A stretch of DNA of 64,000 nt from JACNKJ01 sp964344565 (GTDB taxonomy: Bacteria; Krumholzibacteriota; Krumholzibacteriia; JACNKJ01), in the NCBI GenBank assembly GCA_964344565.1, contig CAYFNT010000019.1:1-64000 (forward strand), given 5' to 3'. Below the pieces are notes generated by a model, which worked only from the letters and a program-made list of their open reading frames with translations, had not been told where the DNA came from and ran no database searches. The position numbers and the translations under genes were made by a program. Positions 52,276 to 58,832 of this stretch are shown one piece after another; the first letter of the stretch is position 1, and each line of letters opens with the position of its first letter.

Positions 52276-53703
52276 TTATAGCTGCTCTACGTATTTCATT
52301 CCGGCGCTCAAGGCCTCGATATTCGCATCCACCATGTTCGCCCGCTTGATGGCCTTGGGGATGGTTTGCTCCATGCCCTCGCGGGTGAGGATGCCCGTCT
52401 TCGCCATGTAGGCGCCGGTCATCACCGTGTTGGCCATGCGCGTGTTGCCCAGATCGTTGGCGATCTGGGTGGCCGGCACGGCCACGACCTCGATGTCCTC
52501 GCGCTTGGGCTCCACGTCGATGATGGTGGAGTCGTACATGAGCAGTCCGCCGGCCTTCACGTCGGGCTCGAATTTCTCGAGGCTGGGGCGGTTGAAGGCC
52601 ATGAGCACGTCGGGATGGCTCACCGTCGGGCTGCCGATCTCGTGCTCGCTGATGTTCACGAAGCAGTAGGCGGTGCCGCCGCGCATCTCCGGGCCGTAGC
52701 TCGGGATCCAGCTGCTGTGGTAGCCCTGCTCCATGGCCGCGTTGGCCAGCATGGCCCCGGCCGAGAGGATGCCCTGCCCGCCGAAGCCCGCGAGTTTGAT
52801 GCTGGGATTCTTGTAGCTGTCCGACTTGTACTCGCCGGGAAAGAGCTTGGGATCGGGAACGTTGAGGTCCAGGGCCTCGATGACTTCCTCGTCGCTGGTC
52901 TCGCGCTTCTTGCGATGCCAGGCCTCCCGCTCGTCCCGAATGTCCTTCTTCACGCCGAGGGGGAAGAAGGGCTTCATGTGCTCGTGCATCCAGTCGTACT
53001 GGTCCTTGGGATCCACCTTCCAGCCCGAGGGACAGGCGCTGAGCATCTCGACCATGGAGAAGCCCTTGCCGTCCATCTGGCACTGCAGGGCCTTGCGGAT
53101 GGCCATGCGCGTCTTGGCGATGCTCTTGTTGTCCCAGACCGCCGTGCGTTCCACGTAGCTGGGACCGTCGAGGGTGGCCATGAGTTCGCAGACCTTCATG
53201 GGCGGGCCCTCGTTGTCCTCGTCGCGGCCGTAGGGGGTGGTGGTCGTCCTCATACCCGGCAGGGTGGTCGGCGCCATCTGTCCACCGGTCATGCCGTAGA
53301 TGGCATTGTTCACGAAGAACACGGTGATGTGCTCGCCGCGGTTGGCCGCCTGCAGGATGTTGTTGCCGCCGATGGCCGCCAGGTCGCCGTCGCCCTGATA
53401 GCTCACGACGATGGCGTTGGGATTGGCGCGCTTGAGGGCTGTGGCCACCGCGGGTGCGCGGCCGTGGGCCACCTGGATGTTGCCCGTCTTGAAGTAGTAG
53501 TAGACGAAGACCGAGCATCCCACCGGGCTCACCATGATCACGCGTTCCTGGATGCCCAGATCCTCGATGGCCTCGGCGATGAGCTTGTGGATGACCCCGT
53601 GTCCGCATCCCGGACAGTAGTGCGTGTTGCTCTTGTCGCCCGGCTTGCGCTCGAACTTCTCGTAGAAGCCCTTGGGACGTTCCAGAACAAGCTTCTTGGG
53701 CAT
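52276..53703 (-). CDS. 2-oxoacid:ferredoxin oxidoreductase, fused beta (TPP) and gamma subunits
   Basis: 475 residues. The N-terminal ~290 are the beta chain: YCPGCGHGVIHK cluster motif, TPP site GDGDLAAIGGNN, and FFVNNAIYGMTGGQ. From ~305 is the gamma domain (IKLAGFGGQGILSAGAMLANAAMEQGY, SYGPEMRGGTA). Beta and gamma are normally separate proteins in VorA/KorB systems. With the alpha and ferredoxin-like subunits upstream it oxidatively decarboxylates a 2-oxoacid (2-oxoisovalerate or 2-oxoglutarate type) to the acyl-CoA, reducing ferredoxin. Confidence 0.92.
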   Translation of the reverse strand: MPKKLVLERPKGFYEKFERKPGDKSNTHYCPGCGHGVIHKLIAEAIEDLGIQERVIMVSPVGCSVFVYYYFKTGNIQVAHGRAPAVATALKRANPNAIVVSYQGDGDLAAIGGNNILQAANRGEHITVFFVNNAIYGMTGGQMAPTTLPGMRTTTTPYGRDEDNEGPPMKVCELMATLDGPSYVERTAVWDNKSIAKTRMAIRKALQCQMDGKGFSMVEMLSACPSGWKVDPKDQYDWMHEHMKPFFPLGVKKDIRDEREAWHRKKRETSDEEVIEALDLNVPDPKLFPGEYKSDSYKNPSIKLAGFGGQGILSAGAMLANAAMEQGYHSSWIPSYGPEMRGGTAYCFVNISEHEIGSPTVSHPDVLMAFNRPSLEKFEPDVKAGGLLMYDSTIIDVEPKREDIEVVAVPATQIANDLGNTRMANTVMTGAYMAKTGILTREGMEQTIPKAIKRANMVDANIEALSAGMKYVEQL

Positions 53704-53712
53704 GGCTTCCTC

Positions 53713-54780
53713 CTAAGCGCTTAGGTCGGCGGCGGTGCCGAGATGGGATTTGGCGACTTCGTAGACTTCCTCGACCGTGGGCACGTTGCCGCCCTGCCGT
53801 CCGTAGAAATCCACCGGGATGGCTCCGTTCACCACCAGCCTGACGTCGTTGACCATCTGTCCGAAATTCAGCTCCACCGCGAGAATCTTATCGGCCGTCT
53901 CGACCACGTCGGCGATGGCCTTCTTGGGGAAGGGCCAGAGAGTCTTCGGTCGCAGCAGGCCGATCTTCAGCCCTTCCTCGCGGGCGCGATCGACCACCGA
54001 GCGCAGGATGCGGCTCACGATGCCGAAGCCCATGAGCACGAGCTCGGCGTCTTCGGTCCGGTAGGCCTCGTAGCGAACTTCCTCTTCCTCGATCTTGCGA
54101 TACTTGGCCTGGAGCTTGGCGTTGTGCGCCTCGAGTTCGTCGGTGTCCAGGAAGATGGAACTCACGAGGCTGTCGTCCATGCGGAAGCCCTCCTCGAGGG
54201 CCCACTCCTTGCGGGGAAGGGGAGGCACGGGCTCGCCGAACTCCACGGGCTCCATCATCTGTCCGATGTAGCCGTCGGTGAGGAGCACCACCGGATTGCG
54301 CCACTTGTCGGCCAGATCGAAGGCCAGGCGCGTGAAGTCGGCCATCTCCTGGGCGCCGTTGGGAGCCAATACGATGAGTTCGTAGCTGCCGTGTCCACCG
54401 CCCTTGACGATCTGGTTGTAGTCGCTCTGCTCAGGCGCGATGTTGCCCAGGCCCGGGCCGCCGCGCATGATGTCGACCAGCAGGCAGGGCAGTTCGGCGC
54501 CGGCCAGGTAGCTCAGGCCCTCCTGCTTCAGGCTGATGCCCGGCGAAGAGCTGGCGGTCATGGTGCGTTCGCCGGCCGCCGCCGCGCCGTAGACCATGTT
54601 GATGGACGCGATCTCGCTCTCGGCCTGCAGGAAGGTGCGTCCCAGACGCGGGAAGAGCATGGCTCCCGCGTGGGCGATCTCGCTGGCCGGCGTGATGGGG
54701 TATCCGTAGAAGGACTGGCAACCCGCGAGCAGGGCGGCCTTCACCACCGCTTCGTTGCCCTTGATCAATTCCTTGGCCAT
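53713..54780 (-). CDS. vorB: 2-oxoacid:ferredoxin oxidoreductase alpha subunit (VorB-like)
   Basis: 355 residues from the ATG at 54780; an upstream in-frame start would overlap the ferredoxin gene. VorB/KorA pattern: KELIKGNEAVVKAALLAGCQSFYGYPITPASEI, INMVYGAAAAGERTMTASSSPGISLKQEGLSYLAGAELP, RGGPGLGNI and YIGQMMEPVEF. It binds CoA and part of the substrate in the complex. 8 nt after the delta subunit and 9 nt before the fused beta-gamma subunit. The branched-chain versus 2-oxoglutarate preference is uncertain. Confidence 0.93.
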   Translation of the reverse strand: MAKELIKGNEAVVKAALLAGCQSFYGYPITPASEIAHAGAMLFPRLGRTFLQAESEIASINMVYGAAAAGERTMTASSSPGISLKQEGLSYLAGAELPCLLVDIMRGGPGLGNIAPEQSDYNQIVKGGGHGSYELIVLAPNGAQEMADFTRLAFDLADKWRNPVVLLTDGYIGQMMEPVEFGEPVPPLPRKEWALEEGFRMDDSLVSSIFLDTDELEAHNAKLQAKYRKIEEEEVRYEAYRTEDAELVLMGFGIVSRILRSVVDRAREEGLKIGLLRPKTLWPFPKKAIADVVETADKILAVELNFGQMVNDVRLVVNGAIPVDFYGRQGGNVPTVEEVYEVAKSHLGTAADLSA

Positions 54781-54788
54781 GGATCTCC

Positions 54789-55034
54789 TCAGGCGGCGTC
54801 GTACTCGGCGCCCTTCTTGTAGACAGTGATGGCGGCGGGCTCGGGACAGGCATAGAAGCACATGCCGCATCCGGTGCAGCCTTCACCCGTGTAGTCGGCG
54901 GGGTGGTATCCCTTGGAATTGAAGCCGTCGATCTGGAAGAGCACGTCCTGGGGGCAGGAAATGACGCAGAGGCCGCAGCCCTTGCAGTGCTCGGGGGAGA
55001 CGACTGTGATGGCTTCTTCGAGAATCTTGCTCAT
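54789..55034 (-). CDS. 2x[4Fe-4S] ferredoxin-like delta subunit of the 2-oxoacid oxidoreductase
   Basis: 81 residues from the ATG at 55034 with GGAGG upstream. Two cluster motifs: CKGCGLCVISCP and CTGCGMCFYACPE. First gene of the three-gene operon. It passes electrons from the TPP enzyme to soluble ferredoxin. Confidence 0.93.
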   Translation of the reverse strand: MSKILEEAITVVSPEHCKGCGLCVISCPQDVLFQIDGFNSKGYHPADYTGEGCTGCGMCFYACPEPAAITVYKKGAEYDAA

Positions 55035-55092
55035 GGGGCCTCCGTCAAAGATGGCTTTTCGGAAGGAATACGCCTCGGGGCCGGCGGGAAGC

Positions 55093-55115
55093 ATTCAGGA
55101 GAAAGCGACCTGAAT
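55093..55115. promoter_or_regulatory. Dyad in the leader of the 2-oxoacid oxidoreductase operon
   Basis: ATTCAGG (55093-55099) and CCTGAAT (55109-55115) are a perfect 7-bp inverted repeat with a 9-nt spacer, just downstream of the predicted transcript start near 55124. Position and symmetry suit a repressor site or a leader hairpin. Confidence 0.45.
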
Positions 55116-55130
55116 TCCGCATGTCCGTTC

Positions 55131-55159
55131 AAAGTATGGCAATCAACGCAAACTGTCAA
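55131..55159 (-). promoter_or_regulatory. Sigma70-type promoter of the 2-oxoacid oxidoreductase operon
   Basis: On the minus strand a perfect TTGACA (55154-55159) and TACTTT (55131-55136) are separated by 17 nt. The leader to the ATG at 55034 is about 90 nt. It is the main content of the 393-bp gap 55035-55427 together with the dyad, repeats and hairpin listed separately; between 55160 and 55251 I see nothing else. Confidence 0.65.
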
Positions 55160-55251
55160 GATAGCCAGGTTTAGCCGAGCTTCTCCGCTATTGGACAAGC
55201 CAAGACGATTCAACCAGTTAACAAATAGCACAATTAAGGCGGGAATACAAG

Positions 55252-55349
55252 GAACTGTGGACTCAGAACTGTGGACTCAGAACTGTGAACTGAGAACTGT
55301 GAACTCGGAACTGGGAACTCAGAACTAGGAACTCGGAACTCAGAACTTA
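55252..55349. repeat. Heptanucleotide tandem repeat, 14 units (GAACTNN)
   Basis: Fourteen contiguous 7-bp units, mostly GAACTNN (two GGACTCA), from 55252 to 55349. The last two positions vary among GT, CA, GA, CG, GG, AG and TA. It is followed by a hairpin (55358-55381) and then by the same unit in inverted orientation (55391-55432). Confidence 0.9.
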
Positions 55350-55357
55350 TGAATTGG

Positions 55358-55381
55358 CCCTTCCCCGAGTGCGGGGAAGGG
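55358..55381. terminator. Hairpin between two inverted heptamer arrays, after parA-like gene
   Basis: Perfect 9-bp stem CCCTTCCCC (55358-55366) with 55373-55381 and a 6-nt loop. The plus side continues TTTCTCTT; on the minus strand, where the ParA gene ends at 55428, there is no T tract. Confidence 0.5.
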
Positions 55382-55390
55382 TTTCTCTTG

Positions 55391-55432
55391 TTCACAGTTC
55401 TCAGTTCTAAGTTCTAAGTTCTAAGTTCTAAT
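55391..55432. repeat. Heptanucleotide tandem repeat, 6 units (TTCTAAG type, inverted GAACT family)
   Basis: Six units: TTCACAG, TTCTCAG, three TTCTAAG and TTCTAAT. Read on the minus strand they are the GAA-type units of the array at 55252-55349. The TAG stop codon and last codon of the ParA-like gene (stop at 55428) lie inside the final unit. Confidence 0.88.
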
Positions 55433-56480
55433 GCCATCCCTCTTCGACGCTGCCTTCGTACTCGTCGAGATTCGGACGGGTCACCTTGCAGGCGTCCGAG
55501 TCGCTCTCCTCGACCTCGTCCAGGGAGATGATGTCGTCCTCGGGGCTTCCGCTGTTGCCCTTGCCTCCGAGTTCGTCCTCATCCTGCAGCAGGATCTCGC
55601 CGGTGGCCGTGAGCACGGGCGAAGGCTTGGTCACGGTGGAGATGGCCTCGGCCAGCACGCTCTCGCGTACTTCTTCGGCCGACGCAGCCGGACGCTGTTC
55701 CGCGCGCCGCTCTGTGACGATGCTCGCGAGCACCTCGTCGGCGAGGGATGCGAAGGCCTGCGCGGCCGCGCCCGCGCGATTGAAGAAGTTCACGGGCTTG
55801 CCGCGCTGGGCGACTTCGGCGAGGCGCACGCTGCGGGGCACCTGGGTCTCGAAGACCTTGCCGGGATAGGCTTCGCGCACGCGCGAGGTCACCGAATTGG
55901 CCATGCGCGTACGCAGGTCGACCTGGTTGAGCACGATGCCGGCGAGTTCGGGCAGGGGCTGATCGCCCTCGCGCATCTCGTCCATGGCGTCGAAGAGACG
56001 CGGCAGGGCCTGGAAGGCGAGTTCCTCCACCTGCAGGGGCACGATGAGCGAGTCGGCCGCCATGAGCGCCGAGGTCGTCAGGGGGCCCAGGTTCGGAGGA
56101 CAGTCGAGCATCACGAAGTCATAGTCCTTCTTCACCGGGGCCAGGCCTTCGGCGAGGCTCTCCGGCGAGATGGCCGCCCAGGTGAGGAGCTGTTCCTCCT
56201 CGTCGCGGCTCCAGACGTTGCTCGTGATGAAGTCGAGATTGTTGAGACCGGTCGGCTGGATGCTCCTGGCCGGACTGCCGTCAGGATCGAAGAAATCAAG
56301 CAGTCCGAAATCCACCGAGAAGCGCTCCTGACCGAAGCTGCTGATCACACCACACTGAGGGTCCACGCCGACGACGAGGCAACTGAAGCCCTTGTCGGCG
56401 AGTGCGGCAGCGAGATTAACCGCCACCGTCGTTTTGCCCACCCCGCCTTTGGGGCAGACGACAGCCAACGAGCGTCCCAT
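55428..56480 (-). CDS. Orphan ParA/MinD-type ATPase with acidic C-terminal extension
   Basis: 350 residues with AAGGAG before the ATG. Deviant Walker A CPKGGVGKTTVAVNLAAALADKG, DPQCGV, Walker B VMLDCPPNLG, and LVPLQVEELAFQALPRL. The ParA domain ends near 250. The last ~100 residues are acidic and low-complexity (DEDELGGKGNSGSPEDD, LDEVEESDSD). No parB, parS or chemotaxis gene is adjacent, so the cargo is unknown. A dyad TTGAAT-TGT-ATTCAA (56489-56503) sits just upstream. Confidence 0.9.
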   Translation of the reverse strand: MGRSLAVVCPKGGVGKTTVAVNLAAALADKGFSCLVVGVDPQCGVISSFGQERFSVDFGLLDFFDPDGSPARSIQPTGLNNLDFITSNVWSRDEEEQLLTWAAISPESLAEGLAPVKKDYDFVMLDCPPNLGPLTTSALMAADSLIVPLQVEELAFQALPRLFDAMDEMREGDQPLPELAGIVLNQVDLRTRMANSVTSRVREAYPGKVFETQVPRSVRLAEVAQRGKPVNFFNRAGAAAQAFASLADEVLASIVTERRAEQRPAASAEEVRESVLAEAISTVTKPSPVLTATGEILLQDEDELGGKGNSGSPEDDIISLDEVEESDSDACKVTRPNLDEYEGSVEEGWH

Positions 56481-56488
56481 GTAACTCC

Positions 56489-56503
56489 TTGAATTGTATT
56501 CAA
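56489..56503. promoter_or_regulatory. Dyad in the ParA / P-type ATPase-like divergent gap
   Basis: TTGAAT-TGT-ATTCAA is a perfect 6-3-6 inverted repeat 9 nt upstream of the ParA start codon. It overlaps the SD (AAGGAG) by one or two bases and a TACAAT -10-like hexamer. It could be an operator. Confidence 0.35.
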
Positions 56504-56633
56504 TTGCATGTATGCCTGAGATGTCCCTCGGAGGGAGCGCAGATATTATCCCGTCACCTTTTCATTGGCAAGCAGTTTCCCCTCATGCAGCATGTGCATC
56601 GTGCGAATTATCGCGCCGAGCCGAGAAGGGACC

Positions 56634-58496
56634 ATGGCCGAGATCCGACTCACGGTGAAGGGGCTGGCGGGATGGGAGGACCCTCCCCGCGTGGCTCGCA
56701 TTCTGCGCGGGGTTCCGGCCGTGGAGGACGTGTCGGTGGACGCCGCCAGCGGGCAGGCCTGGGCGCGCGGTCGCGGGCACCTGCCGCTTCTCGGCATGCT
56801 GGAAGCGCTTCACCGCGAGGGTTACGAGGCGGAACCCGCCACCGAGGACACGCTCTTCCCATCCATCTTCCGCGACGAGCAGACGGTGCTCCGCAGGATG
56901 CGCGGCGCGCTTCTGTGGACCCTCGCCCTGCTGCTTGTGGATCTCCTGATGCCCGCCGGGCGCATCGCCCTGACCGCGGGGATGCTTCTGGTGCTGGGCT
57001 TTCTGTCCACCACCGGGCGAGCCCTCTGGCGGACCGCCGTGCCAATGCTGCGTCGTGGACGTTGGGGCGAGACGCCCCGCGCCGCCATCGCGCTTCTGCT
57101 GCTCAGCGTTTCGCTGCCCCTCGCCTGGATGAACGGCGAACAGGTCTTCTTCTCCCTGCCGGCCCTGGTCGGCACCCTGCTCCTGCTCTCGCGATGGCTG
57201 GAGCTTCGCTGGAGGCGCGTCCTGCGCAACGATCTGAAGGACGGCGACTCGCGCGCTTCCATCTTGCAGGAAGCCTTCGGCGGCGCCGACGCCCCCGAGG
57301 GGGCCAACAAACGGGTGGGGGACGCGCTGGCCATGGCCCTGCCCATCCTGCTGCTGCTCTGGCTGGCGATGTCGCTCGTCCTGCACTTGGGAAGCGCGGC
57401 GATTCTGCGCGGCCTGGCCGCCGTCCTTCTGGCGGGAGGCAGCCGCGGGCTGACCCTGTCCTATCCCTCGGTGATGGTGGCCGGACTGACGCGGGCGTTC
57501 TCCTTCGGACTGGTTTTTCGCCGGGCCCGCATCCTGCGGAACTTCCATCGCGCCGACATCCTGGCCACCGATCGGGTGGGCGTACTCACCCGAGCTCAGG
57601 CCGAGGTGGAGTCGGTGAAGGTGCTGGGCAGTTCTTCCACCGATCGAATCTACTCGGAGGCGGCGGGGGCCCTGGCCGAGGCGGCCCATCCCCTGCTTCA
57701 GGCTCTTCATCGTTTCCTTTCGGATCGGGCCGAGACCGAGAGCCATCCGCTCTCGGTGATCAGACGGCCGGGCGGCGGCCTCGAGGCGGAGACCGCCGGA
57801 CGTAATCTGCTCATCGGACATCCCTGGTTCCTGCAGCGGGAAGGGGTGGACCTCGAGGAGGTGCGCGAAGTCCTGGAGCACTTCGGCGAACAGGGATTGT
57901 CCATCGTGACCCTCGCGGTGGACGGAAAGATGCGCGCGGTTTTCGGCCTTCGCGTTGACGCGCGCCCCGAAGCGCCGAGCCTCATACGGCGCATCGCCGA
58001 GTTCGGTCTCGCGCCCGTCCTGCTCACCGGCGAGAGCGAGGGCCTCGCCCGCCGGGTGGCCGAGAGCAACGGCATGAGCGAGTTCCACGGCGGACTGGGA
58101 AGCGACGAACGCGCCCGGGTGCTGCGGGAGAAGACCCAGGCCGGAGCGAAGGTGGCTGCCGTGGGCATCGGCAGTCACGACGCGCCCGTGCTGGCGGCGG
58201 CCGACTTCCCCGTGTCCCTCGGCCCTGAGGCTCCCGCGGAGAAGCCCGGGCTCATCCTTCCCTCGGGACGGCCGGCCGATCTCCTGGACGCCCTGGCCTT
58301 CTCGCGCCATGTGGACGCACTTCGCCGGCAGAACTTCTGGCTCGCCGGCGGACTGCTTCTGCTCGCCCTCATCCTGGCCTTCTCCGGACTCCTCGGCCCT
58401 CTCGGATCCACGGCCATGCGCGTCGTCGCCGTGCAGGCCCCCCTTGCCAACAGTCTGCGCACCCACTCCTTCCGCTTCGAATCCTCCTCTCAGTAG
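56634..58496 (+). CDS. Catalytically degenerate P1B-type (heavy-metal) ATPase homologue
   Basis: 620 residues from the ATG at 56634 (GAAGGG upstream). The order of a CopA/FixI-type pump is kept: N-terminal HMA-like fold (~1-65), hydrophobic helices, P/N domains and a final helix pair (FWLAGGLLLLALILAFSGLLG). However, the key residues are lost. The CxxC of the HMA is absent (GLAGWEDPP). The A domain between helices is cut to ~50 residues without TGE. CPC became YPS (277-279). DKTGT became DRVGV (Asp313). GDGxNDAP became GIGSHDAP (511-518). HP (352-353) remains. Probably a non-transporting relative with a structural or sensory role (inference). Confidence 0.8.
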   Translation: MAEIRLTVKGLAGWEDPPRVARILRGVPAVEDVSVDAASGQAWARGRGHLPLLGMLEALHREGYEAEPATEDTLFPSIFRDEQTVLRRMRGALLWTLALLLVDLLMPAGRIALTAGMLLVLGFLSTTGRALWRTAVPMLRRGRWGETPRAAIALLLLSVSLPLAWMNGEQVFFSLPALVGTLLLLSRWLELRWRRVLRNDLKDGDSRASILQEAFGGADAPEGANKRVGDALAMALPILLLLWLAMSLVLHLGSAAILRGLAAVLLAGGSRGLTLSYPSVMVAGLTRAFSFGLVFRRARILRNFHRADILATDRVGVLTRAQAEVESVKVLGSSSTDRIYSEAAGALAEAAHPLLQALHRFLSDRAETESHPLSVIRRPGGGLEAETAGRNLLIGHPWFLQREGVDLEEVREVLEHFGEQGLSIVTLAVDGKMRAVFGLRVDARPEAPSLIRRIAEFGLAPVLLTGESEGLARRVAESNGMSEFHGGLGSDERARVLREKTQAGAKVAAVGIGSHDAPVLAAADFPVSLGPEAPAEKPGLILPSGRPADLLDALAFSRHVDALRRQNFWLAGGLLLLALILAFSGLLGPLGSTAMRVVAVQAPLANSLRTHSFRFESSSQ

Positions 58497-58589
58497 GTTC
58501 TTTTTACCGATTGCTCACGGCCTTCGCGTTGACGGCGAGGCCTCCTCTGTGCTTTTTCATGGGAGCTAACTCGCTACAAGGACGGACCT

Positions 58590-58832
58590 ATGTCTCAGGA
58601 TCATAAAGTCGGAATCGAATACTGCGTGGTCTGAAACTACGAACCGCGCGCCGCCGGTCTGGCGGCTGCCATCCAGAAACGCTTCGGCATAAGCACCGAG
58701 TTGATCAAGTCCGGGGGCGGTGTCTTCGAGGTGGAATTGGACGGGAACGTGATCTTCTCCAAGAATGCCACGGGCCGATTCCCGGACGAGCCTGAAGTCT
58801 TCGAGGCCATCGAGGCCCGACTCGGGATCTGA
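58590..58832 (+). CDS. SelW/Rdx-family selenoprotein with in-frame UGA (Sec15)
   Basis: 80 codons plus stop. AAGGA lies 7 nt before the ATG at 58590. The frame runs through TGA at 58632-58634 to TGA at 58830-58832. Reading the first TGA as selenocysteine gives IEYCVVUNYEPRA, the redox motif C-x-x-U of the SelW/SelT/SelH thioredoxin-like family. It continues SGGGVFEVELDG and VIFSKNATGRFP, which are family hallmarks lying entirely after the TGA. A bSECIS-type hairpin follows the TGA at 58650-58666. The stop overlaps the next start (TGATG). Normal SelW length. Redox role in the cytoplasm; partner unknown. sel genes must be elsewhere. Confidence 0.88.
58650..58666 (+). promoter_or_regulatory. bSECIS-like stem-loop downstream of the Sec UGA
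   Basis: Perfect 6-bp stem GCCGCC/GGCGGC (58650-58655 with 58661-58666) closing the loop GGTCT (58656-58660), whose first base is 21 nt after the UGA. Bacterial SECIS elements have the apical loop about 16-37 nt after UGA with a G early in the loop. The E. coli fdhF element presents GGUC in its loop. Confidence 0.75.

Noticed and set aside
56634..58496. P-type ATPase pseudogene
   Set aside because: The frame is intact over 620 codons with a good start, and losses are confined to catalytic motifs, which is more like a neofunctionalised protein than random decay.
58590..58634. Treating the TGA at 58632 as the true stop, or as a nonsense mutation in a pseudogene
   Set aside because: The family hallmarks all lie after the TGA in frame, the UGA is at the Sec position of C-x-x-U, and a bSECIS-like hairpin follows.
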